From positions 1 to 8,904 of the forward strand of contig DAOVOC010000032.1 in NCBI GenBank assembly GCA_030629865.1: a stretch of DNA of 8,904 nucleotides, read 5' to 3'. The notes under the pieces were generated by a model. It was not told the DNA's origin, ran no database searches, and saw only the letters and a program-made list of their open reading frames with translations. A program made the translations under genes and the position numbers. This DNA comes from a bacterium. Lineage in GTDB: Bacteria > Babelota > Babeliae > Babelales > GCA-2401785. Positions 1-6,417 of this stretch are shown in pieces (position 1 is the stretch's first letter; every line of letters starts with the position of its first letter).

Positions 1-1218
1 ATCAGCTAGTTCATCGTCTTTTGTCATAAGACCTGTAAAAAAATGTCCCAAAGCAACAACACATGCTCCAGTTAACGTTGCAATATCAACAATGACATCG
101 GGTTTGTAAAATTTTTCCGCATAACACAGCGCATCAGCCAAGATTAAACGACCTTCTGCATCAGTATTTTCAATTTCAGTAGTCACACCATTCAAGTGAG
201 TAATTATATCGTCCTGCCTCGCAGCATGCCCACTTGGCATATTTTCTACAAGTGGAGCAAGCCCCACAATGTTTACACGTGGCTTAAGTTGTGACAATGC
301 TCGCATTGCTCCAATAACAGCACCTGCACCACACATGTCAAATTTCATACCCTTCATAGCATTTGAAGGCTTTAAACTTATTCCTCCAGAATCAAACGTC
401 ACTCCTTTTCCAACAAGCACAACAGTCGGAGCTTCTGAGCTACCGCATGAATAGATCATTTCAACGAAACAACCTTCCTTTTCAGAACCTTCATCAACAG
501 CTAAAAAACCACCCATCCCTAGCTCTTTTGCTTTGTCACGCCCAAAAGTTTTATATTGAAATCCAAATTTTTCTGCAACTTGTCTAGCTTGTTCTGCAAC
601 ATATTTTGGCGTAGCAATATTGGAAGGCATATCACATAAATTACGTGTAAAGTTAACCGATTCTCCAATAGCACGACCTTCAAAAAAAGCTCGTTCTTTA
701 TCTTGGTCAGATAACTCTTGGCAAGCAAGCGTTACAAGGCCATTCCATTTTCCAAAACCATTTTGGGTTTTAAAACCATCAAATTTGTAGCCAGCAATTA
801 GAATTTGAGAAACAAGCTGTTTGACAAAATCAATTTGATTATGGCCAAATATTTTCTGAGAATAGTTCTCAACGTGCACGAGAGCTGTTTTGATTTCTAA
901 CCTACTTAATTCTTTTACAATATATCCAAGTGCTCGCCGCAACAGATTCATATTCTCATAATCAGGTAAATCAAGCTTGCCTATACCGGCAAAAATAAAT
1001 TGATTAATTTCACTATCATTAGGAGCACTCAGAGTAAAAACATCACCTATTTTTCCTGAAAACTTGTGACTTTTAAGAACACATTTGAGATGTGGATAAA
1101 AATCAGATTCGATTTTGGCCAACTCACCATCAATCTGAAAGCCTTCTTTTAAAAGAAAAACCCGTCCTTCAGCATCTGATTCCCATATCGACCGATTTAC
1201 AACATCAACTCTAATCAT
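1..1218 (-). CDS. pepA: Leucyl aminopeptidase, M17 family (3' end outside window)
   Basis: This is a cytosolic two-metal exopeptidase that removes N-terminal residues from peptides during protein turnover. The 406 visible residues run from an ATG at 1218 to the window edge; about 95 C-terminal residues are missing if the protein matches the roughly 500-residue E. coli PepA. The N-terminal regulatory-type domain covers about residues 1-165 and the catalytic domain follows. The M17 signature NTDAEGRL is at 351-358. The known metal ligands and catalytic residues of PepA all have counterparts: K271, D276 (GKGVTFDSGG), K283, D294 (KFDMCGA), D353, E355 and R357, offset by one from E. coli numbering. 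One small departure is Cys at 296 where many homologues have Ser or Thr. The start is supported by AGGAGT seven bases upstream and lies 8 bases inside the end of sufU, which suggests translational coupling. Identification is secure and an active enzyme is expected. Confidence 0.97.
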   Translation of the reverse strand, partial: MIRVDVVNRSIWESDAEGRVFLLKEGFQIDGELAKIESDFYPHLKCVLKSHKFSGKIGDVFTLSAPNDSEINQFIFAGIGKLDLPDYENMNLLRRALGYIVKELSRLEIKTALVHVENYSQKIFGHNQIDFVKQLVSQILIAGYKFDGFKTQNGFGKWNGLVTLACQELSDQDKERAFFEGRAIGESVNFTRNLCDMPSNIATPKYVAEQARQVAEKFGFQYKTFGRDKAKELGMGGFLAVDEGSEKEGCFVEMIYSCGSSEAPTVVLVGKGVTFDSGGISLKPSNAMKGMKFDMCGAGAVIGAMRALSQLKPRVNIVGLAPLVENMPSGHAARQDDIITHLNGVTTEIENTDAEGRLILADALCYAEKFYKPDVIVDIATLTGACVVALGHFFTGLMTKDDELAD

Positions 1219-1624
1219 TTCTACACTCCTTTTTTGCATTTTGATCAGTTTTTATTAAAAATTCTCTAACCGCATTCTGCATCGCAATCAAACTCAATGT
1301 TGCACAACGCATTCGAGTAGGCCCAAGTTCAAGCTCAAGCATCTTGGCCATATCAACACCCGAAAGTTTTAAAATATTTTCTAGCATTCTACCCTTAAGA
1401 AACTCCGCTAACAGCGACGCGGAAGCCTGACTTACAATGCATCCATGTCCTAAAACTCTAACTTCCTTGAATCTACCATTTTGCACGTGTGCTGTTAGCT
1501 GCACCTGATCTCCGCACGAAGGGTTATCCTCACTACAAGTAATGTCAGGATTTTCTAAACGGCCACGGTGAGGAGAGTCTTTGCCATGTTCGACAAGTTC
1601 TGCCAAACGATACTTGTTGCTCAT
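1211..1624 (-). CDS. sufU: SufU/IscU-like Fe-S cluster assembly protein
   Basis: This small cytosolic protein of the IscU/SufU fold accepts sulfur from the cysteine desulfurase encoded just upstream; depending on the system it acts as cluster scaffold (IscU) or zinc-dependent sulfur acceptor (SufU). From the ATG at 1624 it has 137 residues. The three family cysteines are visible: C37 in NPSCGDQ with D39 after it, C62 in GHGCIVSQASAS, and C107 in RMRCATL. The Asp and the RxxC-ATL context resemble SufU, and the IscU-type His before the last Cys is replaced by Arg106. However, C62 and C107 are 45 residues apart, as in IscU (43), without the roughly 18-residue SufU insertion. An extra Cys30 lies near the first site. 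A longer reading from a TTG at 1642 is possible, but the ATG at 1624 has a good GAGGTGG and is preferred. Family assignment is sure; SufU versus IscU is less so. Confidence 0.92.
   Translation of the reverse strand: MSNKYRLAELVEHGKDSPHRGRLENPDITCSEDNPSCGDQVQLTAHVQNGRFKEVRVLGHGCIVSQASASLLAEFLKGRMLENILKLSGVDMAKMLELELGPTRMRCATLSLIAMQNAVREFLIKTDQNAKKECRND
1225..1230 (-). promoter_or_regulatory. Shine-Dalgarno site of pepA inside sufU
   Basis: On the minus strand this reads AGGAGT, six bases before the ATG at 1218. It lies within the last codons of sufU, so ribosomes finishing sufU reach the pepA start directly. It supports choosing the ATG at 1218. Confidence 0.7.
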
Positions 1625-1626
1625 TA

Positions 1627-1633
1627 CCACCTC
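1627..1633 (-). promoter_or_regulatory. Shine-Dalgarno site deciding the sufU start, overlapping the sufS stop
   Basis: The minus strand reads GAGGTGG three bases before the ATG at 1624 and shares bases with the TGA stop of sufS (1632-1634). This favours the ATG over the upstream TTG at 1642, which lies inside sufS. It also suggests coupled translation of the desulfurase and its partner. Confidence 0.7.
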
Positions 1634-2858
1634 ATAGTCCAAAAATAGAACGTGCTTTATTAAAAGCGTTTATAAAACAGTCAATATCCTGGGCAGTATT
1701 GTAACAAAAAACGCTCGCTCTGACTGTAGCTTCAACTCCTAAGCAATTGTGCAAAAGTTGAGCACAATGATGACCTGCTCTAACAGCAACCCCACATTCT
1801 CCAAGAAAATCTGCCAAATCATGTGCATGAACCACCGCAACCGCAAATGATACTATGTGCTTTGAGTCACTTTTCGGTCCCAAGACTTTCACTCCTGGCA
1901 CAGACTTTAAAAAACTAATAATCTTCTCGCACAAGGAATTTTCATGACTGCTCAATTTGCAAAAATTGATTTTTTCGTTGATATAATTAATTGCAGCGCC
2001 AAAGCCTATCACTTGCGCAACAGGCTGAGTTCCGGCCTCAAATTTTTGTGGCCCGGTGCGCCACTTTAAACTCCCAGGCAAAGCCGAATGCACCATTACA
2101 CCGCCAACTTGATACGGCTGCACATCATCTTGAACATTAGATTTAATAAATAAAAAGCCAAGGCCGGTAGGTCCCATGATTTTGTGAGCAGAAAAAACAA
2201 AAAAATCTATATCGAGAGTTTTTACATCAATTTTCTGATGAGCAACCGATTGCGCACCATCTAAAAGAATCTTAGCACCAACAGCTCGAGCTTTTTTAAC
2301 CAAAAGATCAAGGTCACCGTGTTTCCAAACGTTACCCAGAACATTAGAACAGTGGGTTACAGCAACAAGTTTTGTCCTGCAGGTAATAATTGATTCGTCA
2401 AAATCAAGTTGATCCGTATCTTTATTGATTGGAATAAATATAATTTTAGCATTTTTGCGCTCAGCAAGCCGAAGCCAAGGCAGAAGATTTGCATGATGCT
2501 CTGCCTCAGAAACAACAATATGATCACCAGCCTTAATGTTGTGAAAACCCCATGCATCCGCCACAAAGTTGATGCCTTCTGTTGCTCCTGAAGTAAAAAC
2601 TATTTCATTAGAATCAGAACCAATAAAAGAAGAAACGATTGTTCTAACAGCCTCAAATTGTGCTGTTGCAGATTCTGCCTGGCTATAAATGCCACGATGA
2701 ACAGACGCATTTTGAAAACGATAAAATTCTGAAACAGCCTCTATAACGGCATTTGGTTTATGTGTTGTTGCTGCATTATCTAGATAACACAACTCATTAT
2801 TCCAGCATTTTTTTTCAAAAATGGGAAAATCTGATCTCAAAGTTTTCGGAAAACTCAT
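1632..2858 (-). CDS. sufS: Cysteine desulfurase, group II (SufS type)
   Basis: This cytosolic PLP enzyme converts L-cysteine to alanine and passes the sulfur, as a persulfide, to the Fe-S assembly machinery. From the ATG at 2858 it has 408 residues, close to E. coli SufS (406). Visible landmarks are the N-terminal YLDNAATTHKP, the EHHAN motif (120-124), D200 and Q203 in LDGAQS, the PLP-binding K226 in SAHKIMGP, and the catalytic C365 in RAGHHCAQ, which is the group II pattern. K226, D200 and Q203 have the same numbers as in E. coli SufS, which supports this start. An in-frame GTG at 2870 would add four residues (408 becomes 412) and cannot be excluded. The adjacent sufU is the expected sulfur acceptor. 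No SufE or SufBCD is in the window. Selenocysteine lyase or CsdA activity is possible within the same family, but the sufU neighbour favours SufS. Confidence 0.96.
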   Translation of the reverse strand: MSFPKTLRSDFPIFEKKCWNNELCYLDNAATTHKPNAVIEAVSEFYRFQNASVHRGIYSQAESATAQFEAVRTIVSSFIGSDSNEIVFTSGATEGINFVADAWGFHNIKAGDHIVVSEAEHHANLLPWLRLAERKNAKIIFIPINKDTDQLDFDESIITCRTKLVAVTHCSNVLGNVWKHGDLDLLVKKARAVGAKILLDGAQSVAHQKIDVKTLDIDFFVFSAHKIMGPTGLGFLFIKSNVQDDVQPYQVGGVMVHSALPGSLKWRTGPQKFEAGTQPVAQVIGFGAAINYINEKINFCKLSSHENSLCEKIISFLKSVPGVKVLGPKSDSKHIVSFAVAVVHAHDLADFLGECGVAVRAGHHCAQLLHNCLGVEATVRASVFCYNTAQDIDCFINAFNKARSIFGL

Positions 2859-2897
2859 TGCATCCACCACACCAAAACCATCTCAAACTACGGCTCC

Positions 2898-2926
2898 AGG
2901 TTACTCACAAGATTAACTGAAAGCAA
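2898..2926 (-). promoter_or_regulatory. Possible promoter of the sufS-sufU-pepA operon
   Basis: On the minus strand TTGCTT (2921-2926) and TAACCT (2898-2903) are separated by 17 bases, resembling a weak sigma-70 promoter. It would give a leader of roughly 30 bases before the sufS ATG. Matches are imperfect and this was found by eye only. No known Fe-S regulator site (for example IscR) is evident. Confidence 0.3.
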
Positions 2927-2961
2927 AAAAGGCAATTTATGCACGAAAAACCGCCTTTTTT
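2925..2961. repeat. Inverted repeat with A/T tracts between the divergent genes
   Basis: AAAAAAGGC (2925-2933) and GCCTTTTTT (2953-2961) are perfect inverted copies separated by 19 bases. The layout resembles a weak bidirectional terminator, but it sits between two divergent gene starts where no gene ends. It touches the -35-like sequence of the suf side, so it could be an operator or the end of an unseen small transcript. The stem has only three G-C pairs and would be weak as RNA. Confidence 0.5.
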
Positions 2962-2981
2962 CACAATCTCCATACCACCTT

Positions 2982-3010
2982 TTGCGATACAACATCCAAT
3001 CTGGGATTCT
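2982..3010 (+). promoter_or_regulatory. Possible promoter of the plus-strand hydrolase-like gene
   Basis: TTGCGA (2982-2987) and GATTCT (3005-3010) are 17 bases apart, a weak sigma-70-like pair about 50 bases before the ATG at 3058. GATAAT at 3022-3027 is an alternative -10 element without a convincing -35. Low confidence. Confidence 0.25.
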
Positions 3011-3027
3011 AAGAGAACATTGATAAT

Positions 3028-3049
3028 TAAAAACGGAGTAAAAACGGAG
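3028..3049 (+). repeat. Perfect 11-bp tandem duplication carrying two Shine-Dalgarno sequences
   Basis: The unit TAAAAACGGAG occurs twice back to back (3028-3038 and 3039-3049) with no mismatch. Each copy ends in GGAG. The downstream copy is eight bases from the ATG at 3058, a normal ribosome-binding distance; the upstream copy is nineteen bases away, too far to serve this start directly. It looks like a recent slippage duplication or a standby ribosome site. Confidence 0.85.
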
Positions 3050-3057
3050 CTTTTGGC

Positions 3058-4275
3058 ATGAATCTCGTAAATTTTAACCCAAAATTTTACATACTCGCTG
3101 CAGCCATAGCTATTCTCTGCTTTTTTATATGGTTCAAAAAAGACATCATTAAGCCATCTGTAGACCTACAAACAACCGAAATATGGTTTTTTGCAAACTC
3201 ATCAGCCCAAAGTATTTCACTACCAAGCCCCATGCTTTTCCATGCAAAAAAAGCGTTTAACAAATTAAGTGACCGCTTTAACCCAACACTTTTTAATACC
3301 CACCTACTCAAAAACTCATCTAAAATCAGATCACTAACAACAAAAAGAAATAAATTACTTCCCAAATGCATAACATGTGGACGCCTAGGCTCTATTAAAG
3401 TCAACAACGATCTAAACATCCCTTACACCTATTTTGACAGAGGTAGCGACACGCTGCTTGTTATCGGTGGAGGCTTGGCAAATGATAGAGAACGAATGGC
3501 ACCATTTGTAGCTCTATTTCCACAATACGACCTGGTTCTTTTTGACTATCGCGGACACGGAATCGAACAAACTCCAACAACCCTAAAAGGAAAACTCAGC
3601 AAACAATTTCTTGGCATCGATTGCACAGAAACAACTTTATGTGAAAAAGAAGACGAAGAAGTAACAAATCTCATCAAATATTTTAAACAAAACAAACCAT
3701 ACACAAGCATTTTCGGTATCGGTTTATGCTACTCAGCAGTCATTCTCGCTAAAGTTGCCGCAAAAAATCCGGGAACAACATTCGACAAACTTATGCTTGA
3801 CGGTGCATGGCCAAATCTTTCCCAAATAGGCGAAAAATTTTCTAGTGATCCGATGCTCTTTTTTGACCCACAACGTGGTAGTCGTATTGGCCGATTCTTT
3901 GGACGGTTTTCGATCATAAAATCTTTTGTACAAAAAACCTGGGAAAAACTTTTTTCAATCAAGTTTAAAGACGGTATAAACGCATTATCATACTTTGAAA
4001 AACTCGCAGACATTCCGGTACTATTTTTCCAAAGTACCAACGACCTTTTAATTCCAATGAGCGAATTTGGAAAAGTATGGCGATCTGTTCCTCATAAACA
4101 AAAAATCGCAATCGTAACACCTGCTAAACATTTGCAAAACTTCGTTAAATACAAAGAAACATTTTCGATGCTTGGACACCTGTTCTTCGAAAATTCGTAC
4201 CAAAAATTTGTAAGGCTTATAACTAAAAAAGACGAATTTAAATCAGAAAAAGAAAAGATTAAATACCCTGAATAG
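3058..4275 (+). CDS. Membrane-anchored alpha/beta-hydrolase-like protein with cysteine nucleophile
   Basis: I do not recognise a named family for this 405-residue protein. One hydrophobic segment (about 10-26) followed by lysines suggests an N-terminal membrane anchor or uncleaved signal. A CxxC is at 104-107. From about 120 onward the pattern fits an alpha/beta hydrolase: a strand then GGG (TLLVIGGGLANDRE, 132-145) as oxyanion-loop candidate, LVLFDYRGHG (159-168), the nucleophile elbow GIGLCYSA (220-227), and PVLFFQSTNDLLIP (320-333). The elbow reads G-x-C-x-S, so the nucleophile would be C224; D329 and H358 are candidates for the other triad members. Cysteine nucleophiles are known in dienelactone hydrolases, but the rest does not look like that family. 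It stands alone between divergent suf genes and convergent metG. The start is supported by GGAG eight bases upstream. Substrate is unknown; a catalytically inactive fold remains possible. The fold call is inferred from motifs only. Confidence 0.85.
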   Translation: MNLVNFNPKFYILAAAIAILCFFIWFKKDIIKPSVDLQTTEIWFFANSSAQSISLPSPMLFHAKKAFNKLSDRFNPTLFNTHLLKNSSKIRSLTTKRNKLLPKCITCGRLGSIKVNNDLNIPYTYFDRGSDTLLVIGGGLANDRERMAPFVALFPQYDLVLFDYRGHGIEQTPTTLKGKLSKQFLGIDCTETTLCEKEDEEVTNLIKYFKQNKPYTSIFGIGLCYSAVILAKVAAKNPGTTFDKLMLDGAWPNLSQIGEKFSSDPMLFFDPQRGSRIGRFFGRFSIIKSFVQKTWEKLFSIKFKDGINALSYFEKLADIPVLFFQSTNDLLIPMSEFGKVWRSVPHKQKIAIVTPAKHLQNFVKYKETFSMLGHLFFENSYQKFVRLITKKDEFKSEKEKIKYPE

Positions 4276-4299
4276 CGCATTCCCCCAACCCCGCGCTAT
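4272..4299. repeat. Small hairpin over the stop codon of the hydrolase-like gene
   Basis: ATAGCGC (4272-4278) and GCGCTAT (4293-4299) are perfect 7-bp arms around a C-rich 14-base loop. The TAG stop codon lies in the left arm. It has no following T tract on either strand, so it is not an intrinsic terminator on its own; it may stabilise the transcript 3' end together with the adjacent terminator. Confidence 0.5.
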
Positions 4300-4305
4300 A
4301 CAGGA

Positions 4306-4345
4306 GCCAGGCCACTTGCCCCCCAAGTGGCCTGGCATTTTTTTT
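4306..4345 (+). terminator. Strong intrinsic terminator of the hydrolase-like gene
   Basis: Perfect 13-bp GC-rich arms, GCCAGGCCACTTG (4306-4318) and CAAGTGGCCTGGC (4324-4336), surround a CCCCC loop. One base later eight T residues follow (4338-4345). This is a textbook rho-independent terminator for plus-strand transcription, about 30 bases after the stop codon. On the minus strand the hairpin forms too but is followed by TCCTG rather than a T tract, so any termination of metG transcripts here would be weaker. Confidence 0.92.
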
Positions 4346-4357
4346 AATGCTTTATGA

Positions 4358-6403
4358 TTATGATGCGCGAGTTCCAGGCTCAACAGAATCATCAACAAAA
4401 AGAGCCTTATGCTCTCCTGCTGGATTTTGAGTACACATCAACATGCCCTCAGAGAGCATGCCCATCATCTTGCGTGGCTTAAGATTTGCCACAAAAATAG
4501 CCTTGCGACTAACCAGATCCTCTGGAGCATAATATTTTGCTATTCCAGCAAGAATTTGGCGATCATGGCCTTCACCCAAGTCTACTGTAAGCTTCAAAAG
4601 CTTTTCAGACTTTTCAACCCGCTCACCTGCCTTTATTAATCCAACACGCAGTTCTACTTTTACAAAATCATCAAATTCAAGCACATTTGTCACCCCGGGC
4701 TTTAACCCGGGGTCTAGCGGCACTTTGTCAGAAAAGTTATTATTCAATTTTTCAGTTTTTTTTGTTCGCGATGTACTACTGGATTGCCTACGAGAGCCTC
4801 GGCTTATTTCCGGATCAAGTCCGGAATGGCAATTGCTTTCACCACCATTTGAATGCAATTCTGGCCGCGAAAATAATGTTTCTGTTGGCTCAACAAGAGT
4901 AAAGATTTTGTCCCAAACATTTTTACGCAGTTCATCTGCATAATTGTGTTTTTCTAAATCAAATTCGCATCCGAGAGCTGCCAGTAATGCTTCCATCTTT
5001 TTAGGCATAACTGGCCATAACAAAATTCCTACTGAATATAAGCAATGGCAAACAACAGAAATAATTTCTGCAAAAAGTTCTTTGTTATGTTTTGCAACTT
5101 TCCAGGGCTCTTGCGAGTGGAAATACGCATTAATTTCAGAAGTAAATTTGCACAAGTCGGTTAAAGCTATGTGATAATGGAAATGGTTCATTTCATCCCA
5201 AAAATCACGGAATGCTTCTTCGCAGCGTTCACGCATGTAAGCGGAATCGGCCTCCCATGTTTCGGCAGGTGTTACCGTTTTAATATCATTGCGTGTAGCA
5301 AGTGTAATCATTCTATTTAAAAGGTTGCCTAGATTGTTTGCTAAATCAGCGTTAATACAATTTTCGATCTCTTTTAGCGTAATGCTACCATCTTGCGTAA
5401 CCGCCATGTGACGCGCAAGGTAGTACCTAACTTGCTCATGCCCATACCAATCTGCAAGCATCACAGGGTCAATAACGTTGCCCAGAGATTTGGACATCTT
5501 AAGGCCATCCATGAGTAGATATCCGTGAACCAATTCTCTTTTAGGAAGAGCCAAACCAACAGACATCAACATTGCAGGCCAATAAACAGCGTGAAACCGA
5601 AAAATATCTTTTGCCATGATATGCAAGTCTGCCGGCCACCATTTTTCAAAAAATGCATTTTTTTGATTGTCATCTGATCCAAAACCAATAGCACTGATGT
5701 AGTTGGTCAGCGCGTCACCCCACACATAAACTGTATGCTCAGCATCGCCAGGAAATGGAATGCCCCACTTAACTGATTTTCTAGAAATACTAAGATCTTT
5801 AAGTCCAGACTCAACAAAGGAAATAACTTCATTCAAACGCTCTTTTGGCACAGCAAAATCAGGGTTATTTTTGTAAAACTCAATTAACCTGTCTTGATAT
5901 GCAGAAAGCCTAAAAAAATAACTTTCTTCTTCAACTTCGTGCACACCGCGCCCACAGGAAGGGCATTCTGGCTTATCTTTATCAACTAAATGCGGGGCAA
6001 TAAACGTTTCGCATGGTGTGCAATAATATCCGACATAACTCGATTTATAAATGTCACCTTTTTCTTTTAACTTTTCAATTAATGCAACCACTGCGGCTTT
6101 ATGAGAAGCATCAGTTGTTCTGACAAAATGATCGAACTGAAAATCATACCGATTCCAAACATCTTTAAATTTTGGAACCATGGCATCAACAAACTCTTGT
6201 GGAGATTTTCCTGCTTTTTCAGCAGCTTCGCCAACTTTTTGACCATGTTCATCAAGACCGGTCAGAAAGAAAACCTCCTTGCCCAAAATTTTATTCCAAC
6301 GAGCAGAAATATCCGCCAAAAGCGTCGAGTAGAGAGTTCCAAGATGTGGATTCGCATTTACATAGTAAATCGGCGTTGTAACATAAAATTTATTGTTCTT
6401 CAT
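4358..6403 (-). CDS. metG: Methionyl-tRNA synthetase with C-terminal tRNA-binding domain
   Basis: This cytosolic class I synthetase charges tRNA-Met with methionine using ATP. At 681 residues it matches the usual long two-part form (E. coli 677). The nucleotide-binding HIGH-type motif is PHLGT (19-23) and KMSKS is at 302-306. The zinc knuckle in the connective peptide has four cysteines, C128, C131, C147 and C150. The anticodon-binding domain covers about 350-510, with NNLGNLLNR (356-364) and a conserved-looking W463. The C-terminal EMAP/Trbp111-like tRNA-binding domain spans about 575-681. The linker between them (about 517-573) contains an unusual low-complexity insert encoded by GC-rich palindromes, described separately; the frame is intact through it. 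The ATG at 6403 has AGGA eight bases upstream. The gene lies 14 bases after the M16 peptidase gene and is probably cotranscribed with it. Function is secure and an active enzyme is expected. Confidence 0.97.
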   Translation of the reverse strand: MKNNKFYVTTPIYYVNANPHLGTLYSTLLADISARWNKILGKEVFFLTGLDEHGQKVGEAAEKAGKSPQEFVDAMVPKFKDVWNRYDFQFDHFVRTTDASHKAAVVALIEKLKEKGDIYKSSYVGYYCTPCETFIAPHLVDKDKPECPSCGRGVHEVEEESYFFRLSAYQDRLIEFYKNNPDFAVPKERLNEVISFVESGLKDLSISRKSVKWGIPFPGDAEHTVYVWGDALTNYISAIGFGSDDNQKNAFFEKWWPADLHIMAKDIFRFHAVYWPAMLMSVGLALPKRELVHGYLLMDGLKMSKSLGNVIDPVMLADWYGHEQVRYYLARHMAVTQDGSITLKEIENCINADLANNLGNLLNRMITLATRNDIKTVTPAETWEADSAYMRERCEEAFRDFWDEMNHFHYHIALTDLCKFTSEINAYFHSQEPWKVAKHNKELFAEIISVVCHCLYSVGILLWPVMPKKMEALLAALGCEFDLEKHNYADELRKNVWDKIFTLVEPTETLFSRPELHSNGGESNCHSGLDPEISRGSRRQSSSTSRTKKTEKLNNNFSDKVPLDPGLKPGVTNVLEFDDFVKVELRVGLIKAGERVEKSEKLLKLTVDLGEGHDRQILAGIAKYYAPEDLVSRKAIFVANLKPRKMMGMLSEGMLMCTQNPAGEHKALFVDDSVEPGTRAS
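4690..4835 (-). repeat. In-frame palindromic insert element in the metG linker
   Basis: Two GC-rich inverted repeats bound this segment. One has arms ACCCCGGG (4692-4699) and CCCGGGGT (4706-4713) around a 6-base loop. The other has arms TTCCGGA (4808-4814) and TCCGGAA (4820-4826) around a 5-base loop. Read on the minus strand, the second gives CATTCCGGACTTGATCCGGA, which resembles dispersed palindromic repeats common in alphaproteobacterial genomes, and the encoded peptides CHSGLDPE and LDPGLKPGVT are typical translations of such repeats. The element spans about residues 524-572 of MetG, in a linker where an insert would be tolerated. The boundaries are approximate, and treating both hairpins as ends of one element is an inference. 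Confidence 0.7.
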
Positions 6404-6410
6404 GGTATTT

Positions 6411-6415
6411 TTCCT
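6411..6415 (-). promoter_or_regulatory. Shine-Dalgarno site of metG
   Basis: On the minus strand AGGAA lies just after the M16 peptidase stop codon (6418-6420) and about seven bases before the metG ATG at 6403. There is no room for a separate promoter in the 14-base gap, so metG is probably read from the upstream transcript or from a promoter inside the peptidase gene. Confidence 0.6.
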
Positions 6416-6417
6416 AT

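Noticed and set aside
1625..1642. Upstream extension of sufU to a TTG at 1642 (six extra residues)
   Set aside because: The ATG at 1624 has a strong GAGGTGG at the right place, and the TTG start would lie inside sufS with no comparable site.
3733..3735. Ser226 rather than Cys224 as the nucleophile of the hydrolase-like protein
   Set aside because: Ser226 is where the small residue after the nucleophile usually lies (G-x-Nuc-x-G/S). Cys224 has the correct spacing from Gly222, so Cys is preferred, though not proven.
3087..4040. Minus-strand open frames opposite the hydrolase-like gene (up to 110 codons)
   Set aside because: The plus-strand frame is longer, has a good ribosome site, a membrane segment and hydrolase motifs, and ends at a terminator. 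The minus frames have none of these.
4687..4943. Plus-strand open frames of 71 and 72 codons across the metG palindromic segment
   Set aside because: Palindromic GC-rich sequence tends to stay open in several frames; no start signals or family resemblance support expression.
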